Assembly: GCF_000003605.2 (NCBI RefSeq)
Contig: NW_003155740.1
Location: 513,110 to 554,557, forward strand
Source of the DNA: Saccoglossus kowalevskii
Taxonomy: Eukaryota; Hemichordata; Enteropneusta; Harrimaniidae
DNA length: 41,448 nucleotides
Direction of reading: 5' to 3'
In this document: positions 24,010 to 36,163 of the stretch, piece after piece
Numbering within the stretch: the stretch's first letter is position 1
Layout: each line of letters starts with the position of its first letter
Made by a program: the position numbers and the translations under genes
The notes under the pieces: model-generated
What the model saw: the letters and a program-made list of their open reading frames with translations, nothing else
Databases searched by the model: none
Told to the model about the DNA's origin: nothing

Positions 24010-24835
24010 ATACAGCAGCAACCAAGCAAGTTAGGGTCAAACATGGTTTGGTTGAATAGATTGAACGGGTTAATGTAGCAAGTTAGGGTTAATCATGGTT
24101 TGGTTGAATAGATTGAACAGGTTAATGTAGCAAGTTAGGGTTAATCATGGTTTGGTTGAATAGATTGAACAGGTTAATGTAGCAAGTTAGGGTAAATCAT
24201 GGTTTGGTTGAATAGATTGAACAGGTTAATGTAGCAAGTTAGGGTTAATCATGGTTTGGTTGAATAGATTGAACAGGTTAATGTAGCAAGTTAGGGTTAA
24301 TCATGGTTTGGTTGAATAGATTGAACAGGTTAATGTAGCAAGTTAGGGTTAATCATGGTTTGGTTGAATAGATTGAACAGGTTAATGTAGCAAGTTAGGG
24401 TCAATCATGGTTTGGTTGAATAGATTGAACAGGTTAATGTAGCAAGTTAGGGTTAATCATGGTTTGGTTGAATAGATTGAACAGGTTAATGTAGCAAGTT
24501 AGGGTCAATCATGGTTTGGTTGAATAGATTGAATAGGTTAGTGTAGCAAGTTAGGGTTAATCATGGTTTGGTTGAATAGATTGAACAGGTTAATGTAGCA
24601 AGTTAGGGTTAATCATGGTTTGGTTGAATAGATTGGACAGGTTAATGTAGCAAGTTAGGGTCAATCATGGTTTGGTTGAATAGATTGAACAGGTTAATGT
24701 AGCAAGTTAGGGTCAATCCTGGTTTGGTTGAATAGATTGAACAGGTTAATGTAGCAAGTTAGGGTTAATCATGGTTTGGTTGAATAGATTGAACAGGTTA
24801 ATGTAGCAATTTAGGGTCAAAAATAGTCAGGTTTA
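24010..24835 (+). repeat. 52-bp minisatellite, about 15 units
   Basis: The phrase 'gtagcaagttagggt' recurs every 52 bp from about 24020 to 24810. Units are nearly identical; the main variation is ggttaatc / ggtcaatc, with a few private changes (gaacgg, gaatagg, attggac). The edges (24835 onward) decay into degenerate units. The homologous inverted region at 2760-2995 has only a few degenerate units, so the array expanded on this arm after the duplication. Confidence 0.95.
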
Positions 24836-26440
24836 TGGCTTGTAGCATGGTAGGTTAAACATGGTCATGTTGAATGGTTTGAACTAAATAAAGTTGCAAT
24901 AAAGTAGGGTGAAACATGGTCAGCTTGTTGGGCTTGAAAAGGATCAAGTAGTAAGGTAGGATTAAACAATGTTGCACTATTGTTTATAATCACCAACTTG
25001 CATGTTTAGGGTTGAGATTATATACATATATTACAGGAACTTGATATATAGATTGTGTACTAATTGTATTTAATAGTCGCAACTTTGCCAGGCTTTAACC
25101 GTGAAACACATCCCTGGTAATCCCGCATAATCGTTCCAACGACTGCAGCGATTTGCTGGTCGCATGTTTACTCTGCCACGCCATAGATACTTCTAAGATA
25201 GATAGTTTTTTTTTTTGTAACATGAGAATGAGGAAACTGGACAGCGAGGGGTTACCTCAGCTGACTGTTTCGATGAATGAAGCTGGACTATCCGTAATGA
25301 ACTAATATGTATTTCCTTGGGTCGAATCTGGTTACTCCATGTGTAAATGTTATCCCCAAATTCGATGCAATGTTCACTATAATAGTGTCACTATAACATG
25401 GTCAGATTGAATGGTTTAAACTGTTTAAAAGCAGGGTCGAAGTTTAAATAGAAAGAAATATATTTAACAATAAGTGTGTAATTACGTTAAATCTGCATCT
25501 ATAACAATGTATATATTTTGCAAAACCTGGAATGTGGGAAATATGACTGTACGCCCTTAGTTTATTCGTTTGCTGACAAGTCTAAGCTACCAAACAACCA
25601 AGCATTTTTGTATGATCAGAATCATTGCTCGGTTCTATGTCCTATATGCTAAAAATGTCATATTTGTTTCACATTTCTTTTACCATTCGCTGATTATTTT
25701 GATGTTCTCAAGTTTAAAATCGTCGCTTGTCAATACAAGGCAAAAACATTCATATCATTAGTAATGCTGACTAATTGGAATGTAGAATGGAGAGGAATGT
25801 TGTTCAATATCCTCTGTAAAATCTGACATAGGGAATTTTCATGTCTCCCAGTTAACGCGGTTTATACACTAATACTAAATAACACTTTAACAAAATGAGG
25901 CCTTAAAGTCATCGATATTAATATGACATTTAATGCCAAATAATTAACAACAATCGTCGTTTGATTTTGCAGACACGTAAATAAATAAAAATCCGGAATA
26001 TATGAAAACCAACACCAAACATAGTCCGCCTGTGGAATAGCATCATTGCGGCCATTATACAAATTGTTGAGAACAAATCTGAGAATAAGATAAATAGGTT
26101 CTGTAAATAGCTGACAAAACACCAACAATGAATTCAACTATATACTACTCTTGTTTTAATATTACCTTGCAGGACTATTTCGTCAAACCTTGTTGGTCAG
26201 AGTCGTTTGATGCATTGGTATATAAGTATGTACTATGCAGCAACTGTCAGCAAGTCGTATTTCGCGCAGGTATTTTCACTGTTCTTAGGTAAGCGTGTTA
26301 AATTTTTACTCATTGATAAGACGAAGTCGCATTACAAAAAATAAATTAAAAAGTAAACAAAGTGATTTATAATTGGGTTGTGTGTTTCCAATTCTGAAAC
26401 ATACATTTTAATTTCAGTCAACTTAGTGCAAATAAAACTC
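24836..26440. repeat. Right arm of the inverted duplication
   Basis: Matches the reverse complement of 1690-2760, block by block, with a 236-bp insertion at 25065-25300 absent from the left arm. It lies downstream of the stop codon of copy B. No gene is recognised in it. Confidence 0.75.
25065..25300. mobile_element. 236-bp insertion with 6-bp target duplication
   Basis: In the left arm the reverse complement reads 'gtgtactaatatgcattt' without interruption. Here the same site reads 'gtgtACTAAT', then 236 bp, then 'ACTAATatgtattt'. The direct repeat ACTAAT on both sides (25059-25064 and 25301-25306) fits a target-site duplication. The insert has a run of about 12 T but no clear terminal inverted repeats or tRNA boxes, so its class is open. 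Confidence 0.65.
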
Positions 26441-27134
26441 AAGCTACAGGTGCACGTTTTTGTTTGTATTTTAGCAAGTGTTGCCAACTGGTGCCCATTT
26501 GCATGTTTGTTTGCATTCCTTTGTTGCTGATATTATGATGTTTTCATTTGCAAAATATTTTTGTAACTAAGCATGTCTTTATTATGGCACGGGTCTGCTG
26601 AAACAGGTCGCTTGTTATTTGTGTTCATGACTGTGCTTTAATGTAATTTGTTGCCATACCATCATATTTGTGAAGCCCGGGAATTGAATCAGCTAATGCG
26701 GGACTTGAAGTTTCAACCCAGCATCATGGGAACGGTGTTAGGAATAAGGATTCAAGTATTGTCGCATAAAAAAAGCGGATTGCAACGGGATTACTAGTTA
26801 TAAGTAGATGTAAATATTCATCTCATCGTTCTACCATAAGTAACTGGTGCACAACACATAGCAAATGCAAGATAATATTTGTTGCAACTATCTAACTTGA
26901 CACACACGTACAGATGCACATACAGAAAAGCATGTTTTAGTTCAGTTATTTGTTAATATTATATAATAGTTCTATTTTTTGGTTTGTTAAATAATATAGA
27001 CAAATGTTATATATTGCCTTGATTATTTTATCCCATGCTAGTCTAATAGTTACAAGAACGACACATTTTGTGTAATTATAAGACTGGCAGGAACATACAT
27101 AATATAATATGCTTGGATATACGCATCAGTATCT
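26441..27134. other. 3' flank of pseudogene B
   Basis: No gene recognised. The 100 bp next to the stop codon resemble the 3' flank of A. On the minus strand near 26680-26735 'gattcaattcc' could be a B-box of a degraded SINE, but no convincing A-box is visible. Confidence 0.45.
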
Positions 27135-30100
27135 CTAACACCAGCCTGGCGACCAAACACCACCAAAATTCACGGGGTTACCGGCTGGGTCAATTATTCG
27201 ATCGACTGGAGGAACTAGATTTTCACGGTATTCATCCAAGCGATGCCGTAATTCTTCTACTTTGTTTGGATATACTTCGGCGAGATTGTTTCTTTCCTCT
27301 GGATCATCTGCATTAAAAGGAATTCATTTCATGAAAGAATACATTACATCATAATTCAAAGCATATTAAACAATCAGCCTATATGTAAGTGGTCACTTTC
27401 ATCTCTAATTGTATACACGTGGTGTTACTAAAGGATACTTTTACAAGTTTTTTACAACCATGTATGTCTATGTGTTGAATAAAGGATTTCAATTTGAGAA
27501 CAATAGTGACAAGGTCTCTTGGTGATTGTCACAACTGTCAGATTTCGATTGGATACAGCATGGGCAATTCTCCAACCGTTCCTAATTGATTGCAAGTTTG
27601 AGATTACGGTATTTGCTTAATTGTTGCGAGAAGAAAATTTTCGAAGAAAACAAAAACAGAACCAACTTTATGCTATGAGGCGCGATAATCGTTGAACTCA
27701 AGCCATACATGCCAATACCTTATATCCAATCTAAGCTACATAAATCATACCTATGATATTGAACAAGTATGTCACGTTTGCTGGAGGTGGAAGAGGAGAA
27801 TTCGGAATTCGAGTTATTGGATCGTCACCATAGTTCCACCAATCAGCTAAAATACCAATACATTGACATACATTAGATTATACAGAAACTTCAAAATCAG
27901 TACCTTCAGTGTTCACACTAATTCGAATCGTACATCCAGCGAGTTATCAATAGAACAATATATGTATTTACCTGAGCTGTTCAACAATCGTAATGGATAA
28001 ACTAAATTCGGATTTCCTGTAATCAGTTTATAATCCCCGACCCTAGAAACATACAACCAACAAGTCAGGACGAGATTGTATGAAACATGTTAGTATTCAT
28101 CTGGCCGCCATAAATGAATATAATTCATTAATTCATAAGCTATACAAATGTCAGAGATAAAGTGTATGCATGACAGTTGTGAGCATGCGCATCCACAATG
28201 GAACATGTAATGGCTTTCAAAAGCCCCTATAGATAACACAACGCAAGTACACACCTGGCAAATACATGGCACAGTTTCTCACTGTATATGTCATTGTCAG
28301 GTGATGAAGCCAATTGGTGGTAAATTCTGATTGACAATGTGACATCTTTCGCATAGTTTTAGAGGAACGTTCATGTATATGTTGAAAATATACAAGGTTT
28401 ATGAACCACACACCCACACATACACGCACCCCCTCCCTCATACACACAGACGCATGCATTGTATTAACGTTTACCTGATGGCAGCACCAGGGGACAGCTC
28501 GTTATCATCGATATTATATACAAATTCCGTTCTCGGCGATGGTTCACCTTTTGAGATTGTCTTCCACATATCCATACCATCAATATCAGACTCTGTCAAG
28601 GACAATACAATGCAGATTATAGCAGCTATAGTTAAAGCGCTCTGTGATGAAACATCGTACTTAGGTTATGACCCTATACTAAATGCTTTCATTGGATACA
28701 TCTTATTAGAATTGGGGCACAGACTCGAATAGTTTTACGCAGACTATATCTGCATTCCACACCAGATAACAAATTGTGAATTATTATTATTATCTTATGT
28801 ACATATTTTTTGTTTTTTCGCGTGAAAATAAATTTACGCAATTATACTTTCAAATAATTATAAAATCTCACCAGTTTTAGCCCCAGCCAATTCAATTATT
28901 GTTTTTTGCAAATCAACAATGTGAATTAACCTGAAATAGAAAACAAATGGAAATTAACATAAGTTACAACAGTGCACGTGATCTGACTCCTTGTTTTCGC
29001 GGGACATTCTCTGGCCGATTGACTCATTGCTGGGCATTACCGCCCACCATCGATCTACAAAGGGAACACCTGTGCTAATTTTAGAGAACGTGACTATCCT
29101 GTGATCCTCACGTATATGTAGAAAATACAATTACTTGTCGGCAACGTAATTACTTAGATTTGAACTACCAAAACTCAGAGGACAAAATTTTGTCATTTCA
29201 TGACGATGTCAGTCAGCTTTCGTTCAATTTTAGTTATAAATATTCAATTAGCCGTGTAATGCAATACACTTGCAATAATTTTATCTCGAAATATTATTTT
29301 AATTGAAAGAAAGAAAGACGTGTGCACATTTATACCAACATAACCAGTTGAACAAGATTGTCCAGTAAAAAAAGTGATGTACGTGTTGTAAGTAAGCTAA
29401 TTCACATATTAGATCTCGATTTGCGCTTGCCACCCTCGTGTCAGTCAAATATGTTAACAAATATACTTTACTACATCATTCAATACTTGTGATGTCACAA
29501 AATAATGGAACACCCGTATTGTGACCACGAGATTTTAAAATATTATTTCTGAACAGCGTGAATACATTTGTTTTCGAAGAATTCATCAAAAACAAGTACA
29601 AATTATATTGTTTTATTATAGGTCGTTGGGTGTAAGCATATCCAAAAAGTAAGACATGGAAACTTTGAGGTAGTTTGAAATCAACTTGGAGCGTGTCCTA
29701 GAACTAATCACCCAATCAATTGTAAAGGAGATTTTTTCATTGGTGATACCCGGGACTCGAATAATATTTTATTTAGATCACTAAAGTACTGGGGTTGCCG
29801 TTCTATAATGATTGAGGAAGGCAGGTGATGAGGGAGATACGAAGAGTAGCCCACTGTAGGTTTCCTTGAAGTTTCTGGTTTTAGCTTAAGGTATCTATTT
29901 CCATTCACCCGGTCATGTATTTTATTTAGGTAATTTAAATAACATATATAGACAACATAAAATCAGTCGTGAGCAACAATGTAATACTGTTATAAATACC
30001 TATAACTTACTCGTTATTTACGTATCCAGTCTTTTTCAACATACTCCCATGGAAAAATGTTGGTATACGAGTACAACCTTCAAAGAGTGTTCCAATAGTG

Positions 30101-33100
30101 CCCCGTAATGGCCAATTGGACCCGGATATAGACGCTGCCGCTCCATTCTGTTTAAATGAACAATGAACAAACCGACATTGTGCCATGAAGGATCAATCTC
30201 AGCCGGTTTCAAATGGGAAGTCAAAAATATCTCATAACATTTCGAATGAAATCACAAAATCATTTGTCAAGTAAAGTCTGGTCAACAAAAAGAACACAAT
30301 CAGAACATACATTAAACACTTTTCAATGGAATTGTAACAAGGGAAATTGATCACTTACGTCAGATGTGAATATAAATAGCGTATCATCCCACATTCCACG
30401 TGTCTTCAACGCATCCACCAAACGGCCAATTGAATTATCCATTGCAGAAAATTTTGCTGGAAAAGTAAAATACTATGTTTTTTTCTATTTAACTGCGGAG
30501 AATAGTGTTATCGTTTTGACACCTGGTCGTGCCATGCACTACAATACCGATATATATCAATATACAACCAATTATCACCGTTCAACCTAACTATTCCGAA
30601 TGGGATGACCATTTACAACATTACTGTTTTTTGTAATTAGGAAAATTGTGGCGAAAAGTGAAATAAGGGGATTTGTATTGTGACAAAGACTTTGAAATAT
30701 TAACATCTTGATGTTCAATTTAGTGTGAATCAATTACTTGTATTACCCTTTCGAGTGATTCACGAAGAAAAAAACAAAATGCTGGAATATAACTATAACC
30801 CCTTTTACACCACATGATGTGTATTTCTGCATGTCGGATCGTGTATAAACAACTAACAAAATATTACTGAACATTTTCTGAAACTAAGTATGCAATTTAT
30901 TCAATGATAACATTATTTTTTGAATTATAAGATTTCATTGGCAAGCTAAAAGTAGCCGAGATATATATAGGTGACGTAGTGCGTGATAAACTTATGCAAC
31001 ATGTGGACTATTTTATCAAAACAGACGAAAGACTTTATGAGATAGAAAAACTTTGTATGTATATAAGGCAATTTCTCACTAAAATCTGAATATTTTTAAC
31101 AATACTCGACACAATTTTGATTCGATAATCTTTTCAAATGTTACACCATATGTTAGTATTTGATTGTGACTCGGTATTTGTGTTTCTCTTGTGATACTAC
31201 ATGGTACATACCATACAACGTCCTGGTTCGATCATTTTCGATATCGGAATACAAATCTTCATATTCCTGGGGTACCTAGGGTAATCAATAGAATGTAGAA
31301 TTCTAAACTTCATCTCAATTTTCTTCTGCAGTGGATTGCACAAATTGTTTAATTCATTCTAGTATATCTTAATTGTTGTACCATTGTCGGTACTAGTCTA
31401 CTGTATATATACATAATAAGTGAGTTACCTCAAGAGCCTTTCCAGGTAAGGCCATACTGAACTCAAGAAATAGTGGATATTCCTTGTAATGTCCCATTAC
31501 TATATCTACTGCTCTTTCAGCAAGCATGGACTTTAGAGAGGACAAATAAAATATAAGTACAATTTAACGATTTATATATATATATATACATATATTATGC
31601 TTACTTAATTTCTTACCAAACATATTTAGAAATAGTGAAAATGTTCATAGATTCTTGTTTAGCCCGAAATTGCCGAAATATGCTTATATTATTTATTAAT
31701 AAATATTGTGGCAAAATTTCCGGAAGTTTTATGTAACTAAAGTATGATAGTCAAAGCCGAGTCACGCTAATCGTTTTTGAAAATTTACTAGTTGGAGCTA
31801 GTTAAAACAGGTTTGGTTGATTTAGGCGGCACTACGAGCTGCGTTATATATAGTTCAATTAGTGCTGACATTGTTATACTTATTCCCGAGAGCTGACAAC
31901 TTCCAGCTTTAAATTGATATAAAGTGAGAAAAGGCGAGGCCAAGAATAGAGCAAGTTTGAGGTTTTTTTCAATTGTTGTTTGTTACCAAGTAGTGAAGAC
32001 ATCGATTTGAGACAATATACTCACTGGGAGATAAGTGTCACTTTCCTGTACCACTCCGGTGTTGTCGCGAAAATCATACCCTAAACCTAGAAGAGAAATG
32101 TAAATCCTCACTAAAAAACACCATTCAAAACTGGTCATCAAAGATTGAAAAAATTGCCCTCCAAAAATACTCTTGTAAAATTTTCCTCACTAGAATATGA
32201 ATATGTTTTAACAATGAAATGATAAGATAATACAATTTTGTTATCGCGTTGTAAAATATGAGATTTGAAATCGTGTGTAGTGATGGTGAAAGTTTAGGGG
32301 AAGAATCTGATCAGAAATGTAGTACTGCCTGGCAAGGTCCCATTTCAATATTTCTGATTTCTTGTCAGCAAGCAAATTGATACAAAACATTCTTCCATTA
32401 TAATATTTAACGGGAAGTAGAACAAATGAAAAATGACAAAACACACTGCATAGTGACGAATTTTTTTTGATTGTTGACTCAATTCTTTTTAAATACAATT
32501 GCCATGGTCGTAAGTGTTCTGTACTTACCCAATTCACTAGTCTGTTTACTATAGAAGCTGGTTCCCGATGTCAGCGAACCATAGAAAGAATCAAAACCAC
32601 GTTGATTAGGCAGATACTCCTCCTTACAAAATCCTAAATTCCATCTACGAATACAAACCGCAATTAACATTTAGAAAAAAACAGATGATATATTGTTGTA
32701 TTTGTTTAGAAGCGTTATTCATCTACTCCCCATACGATGGGCTGCAACAGAATGTCGGCGTAGCATACAAACACATAGAATAACATATAAGTTTATTTTT
32801 TTATATAGATCCGCTATATATCACATTATATTTTTGGATCCAAGAAGTTATCGTTGGGTTTATTAACAATAAATGTTAATTGTTTACTGGATTTTCATGT
32901 GATTTACTATAAAAAGACAATACAAATGTACGCTTTTGTTGCCGCACTGAAGTTGGTATGTAGCATATATGCAGCTAGTGCATTGACGTTCATGGAGCAT
33001 TTGACGAAACATCTTCATTGCTCACAAACTTGTTTTGCTTTAAAACCTGATTAATTAACATGTATAGCTTGGGGAGAGGGGGGGGGGCTAACTTGGGTAT

Positions 33101-33301
33101 TAGATAAAAGGATTGGAATCTTAATATTATCTTTGAGATTCTTGTTTTATTGTTTTTGGATACACATATGTTTTACTGTTTTGTGTTTGAAAACATTGAC
33201 TAGGCAGAAATGTGATTTGTCAATGTATTTTAATAAGCCCCTAGTACAGCAGTCCATAGTTCATTTTTAAATTCAACCCTTGTGTTCTGCAGTCTACTTA
33301 C

Positions 33302-33404
33302 TTTCCCACTAATGAGTTAGATACCCAACATCTTTCAACATTTCTGGCAATATCTTAAGATCTAAAGAAAGCCCGTCAGCTTCAAGGTTGAGTAGAAATT
33401 GATG
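33302..33404 (-). pseudogene. Disrupted exon 5 of copy B
   Basis: 103 bp against 104 bp in copy A. After 'TATCTAACTCAT' copy A reads CTTGTTGGAAA and copy B reads TAGTGGGAAA: one deletion plus two substitutions. The TAG is in frame. The following donor gtaagt is intact. A single homopolymer read error would not produce this change. Confidence 0.85.
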
Positions 33405-34834
33405 CTGTAAATAACAATAGTAACAGAAGGATGCATTAAAAAGTTAATCAAAATACACTTTTTATACTTTAGCTATTTTTATTATTTCTGGGAAAAAAAC
33501 ATATGACAAACCCGCATTGTTTTGACTAAATTTTCAGATGTGGTTAATATGAACAATACATCGTCAGCATTTCTTGTTGAATTCACGCGTTCTACTAATC
33601 TGAATGTAAAATCAGACTTTAGAAAAAAAAAATAGACATTTTGCGTCAAACATAAGACCAACTAGTAATTAATGTGAACTTTGACTGAAAATAAATACTG
33701 AATGCTACTCCCTGGAAACCTCTTCTACAAAGTCCACATCCACAGCATGATAAGTCAACAGGTGATGTAGCATTGCATTCAGGTTATTTTATGTCAACAT
33801 TGTAACACCAATCTTCAGACAAGGTGAACTTTTATATCATCAGTTTTAAATCATAGACGAACAGAAAACTTGTCAACAAAAATCTGGGAATACAGATAAT
33901 TGTGTTCCAATAAACAAATTACCTGTCTTTGAATTTTGAACGGATAATAACCGGTAAATAGAGCAGATCTTGATCTGAATAATAAAACATACATGAACAA
34001 ATAATTTAACAGATGTACAGGTGATTTGTTATGATATTGTACAGGCCCACGTTTTATACTTAAAGCATTTCACTGATGTTGACGATATAACATGTTGTAT
34101 ATACACATGTTGAGTAAACAATCTATCACTAAATTCCAGGAACATTAATGGCATTGTGACTTACGGTGTACACGTAGGCTGGACGTATGATTGGTTGAAT
34201 ATGACGCCATCGGCGGCGAGTTGATTGAGAATAGGCATCTTGAGATCTGGATTGTGCCATCCAACAGCATTCCACCCTAAATCCTCTGCTAATATCAACA
34301 CAATGTGTGGCTGTTTATCTATCGATAAAGCAAATGGTGGTATTTCGAAGTGTAACATTACAATATAACACAAACATTATAACATTTTCTATGACGAGCT
34401 GGTTCACAATAGACATCTTAATACCTGCATTGTTTCATATCATTTTACAAAGTATATGGTTATTTTGTCAATGTTTGCATACTGCTAAAACTAATAAATG
34501 ACAATTAAGGTGAAATACTAAAACATAAACAACTATAATATTGTATGGATATTTTTTTTTATTTTTTGTACGACACCAGTGTAGTTGTATCTAATCTAAT
34601 CTTATCATATTGGAGAAGAGACAAAGACGTCATGGCCAGAAGTGAGGCACATATAGTTTACTATATATCTAAACACTTTCCAACTGATGTAATACTCATT
34701 ATGCATTATTTATACCTCCAAGATATTGAGAATTAGTGTTGAAATTTAAAGTAATGAGAAAGAAGAAGGTGAGGGTGAAAATAAATAATCTGTTGATTTA
34801 TGTAGTTTGAAAAATGGAAAACATTTCGAAAATA

Positions 34835-35644
34835 AGTAAAACCTGTCAAAATCGACCATGACTGGGACTGGGATCTATGGTCGGTTTTCAGATGGTTTAT
34901 ACAGGGTGGGCGTGACTTCGATTGAAACAACAATGACATGTGCTGTAATCACAGGACAAATGAAAGACATCGGAGTTTTCCTCCGGTGATTATTTTTACA
35001 TTTATTGTATTGTTGCAATAAAATAATTTACCAAACAAGCCATTAATATTACGGTATGTACATGAAATCAATAATTATTAAAATAACTGTTCGAACAGAC
35101 AGGGTAAGTATCGATTATCGTATCTGAAGGTGCCCATTTCGAATGACATCACAAGTAAGGTAACATGATGTACTTATCATAATTTATGCAGACAGTCGAT
35201 TTTGCTGTGAAGTCAATGGATCAAATTACGATGTCAAAACAAAATTGTCAAGTGTTGACTGCTTTAAAGAACATCTTTTTCAACGATTTTGTTTTGTGAA
35301 AAACATAATCAGTTGCCATTGTTTTACACAGGGGACGTTACTAGTAGTGTGAGATTTATTATTGTTTCTGTGACGTTCACGGTAAATTGAACACAATGCA
35401 CACTTTTTAGGTCGGGCAGGCCGGATTACTAGACATAGGATGTGATGCAACTGATCAGATGGTCGATATATTCAGTGTGAATACTGGACTTGGGACCGAT
35501 CAATGCGGTCGGTGTTCGGAGTAGACATTGGTCGAATTTCACAGGTTGTTTTTCTATGAATAAATTTCGGGGAAACATAAATCGGCCGGTTCTGACAGTA
35601 GGTCGGTCGGTTTATCCATGGGTCGATTTTGACAGGTTTTACTG
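34835..35644. mobile_element. pogo/Tigger-like non-autonomous element
   Basis: Terminal inverted repeats: AGTAAAACCTGTCAAAATCG at the left end and its complement (ending in 'ggttttactg') at the right end, each flanked by TA. The CAGTnnAACCTnnn..CGACC start is that of pogo/Tigger elements of the Tc1/mariner superfamily; the left end has lost the first C. It sits inside intron 2 of copy B. There is no transposase frame, so it depended on a transposase supplied elsewhere. Internal 'ggtcgg' and 'ggtcgatttt' motifs repeat parts of the ends. Confidence 0.65.
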
Positions 35645-35849
35645 TAGTTATAAATTTTAGTTATAAATTATGTATACGTCTTACCTGATTCGACAACAAT
35701 CACCTGCAATACAAATAGAAATATAGTGTTTGTGACATTATTGTACATCATTGTGAAAATAATATAACATTGCAATAAGATGCGAGTATGTACACATAGA
35801 ACATACTTACACACACCAGTGCTACCAATACTAAACAGGTTAAACGCAT

Positions 35850-36034
35850 CTTTATAGAACTGTATCTGCACTTCCGTCAATGTACAATCGTTATCTATCT
35901 GCCGGGTCTTGGTATAGTAACTGATAGTACATCTGAAGATGTATTTATGCTTCTGCTATCAGACACATCAAACGTCAGCCAGTAGCTATATTTATTTACC
36001 ATATTTTTTATCAAATGATTGATTATGCAAATAC
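35850..36034 (-). promoter_or_regulatory. Promoter and 5' UTR of copy B
   Basis: Aligns with the promoter of A. The initiator-like TCAGTT (35924-35919) is kept, but the TATA region reads CATAAATAC instead of CATATAAATTC, a 2-bp loss. An octamer ATTTGCAT lies at 36032-36025; in A the corresponding sequence is altered. Transcription would begin near 35922. Confidence 0.5.
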
Positions 36035-36163
36035 AGCTGCAATCAGCAGTGTAGGGACTATTTGACCCTTGCTGCACGTGACCTCTTGTTTCCAATAGGC
36101 TAATGTCAATTGCAAAATGCTATAGACTAACCATATACCAATATAATCGGATACTTCTACTTG

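Larger units (their letters stand above)
27135..35849 (-). pseudogene. ARSB-like: Arylsulfatase B-like copy B, frameshifted in exon 5
   Basis: Exons in transcription order: 35849-35811, 35703-35685, 34318-34165, 33974-33923, 33404-33302, 32644-32529, 32086-32025, 31530-31429, 31275-31212, 30456-30359, 30147-30011, 28930-28872, 28592-28475, 28042-27972, 27846-27751, 27307-27135. All splice sites are canonical and most exon lengths equal those of A; exon 6 is 3 bp longer, exon 15 is 9 bp shorter, exon 5 is 1 bp shorter. That missing base and adjacent changes turn 'THLVGK' into 'TH' followed by TAG, stopping translation after about 119 residues. Skipping exon 5 does not restore phase. All later exons are otherwise open, so loss is recent or the locus is not under simple decay. 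CTPSR is intact, but GKWHLG reads KWNLG in exon 6, and the Gly and Ile replacements seen in A are present. Signal peptide: MRLTCLVLVALV. Confidence 0.88.

Noticed and set aside
24010-24835. CRISPR-like array
   Set aside because: Units are directly adjacent with no variable spacers, and the DNA is eukaryotic; it is a minisatellite.
24010-24835. Interstitial telomere
   Set aside because: TTAGGG occurs once per 52-bp unit, not as a pure hexamer run.
28373-28732. Plus-strand 119-codon frame
   Set aside because: It is the opposite strand of exon 13 of copy B and its flanking introns.
31575-31595. TA microsatellite
   Set aside because: Too short to be informative.
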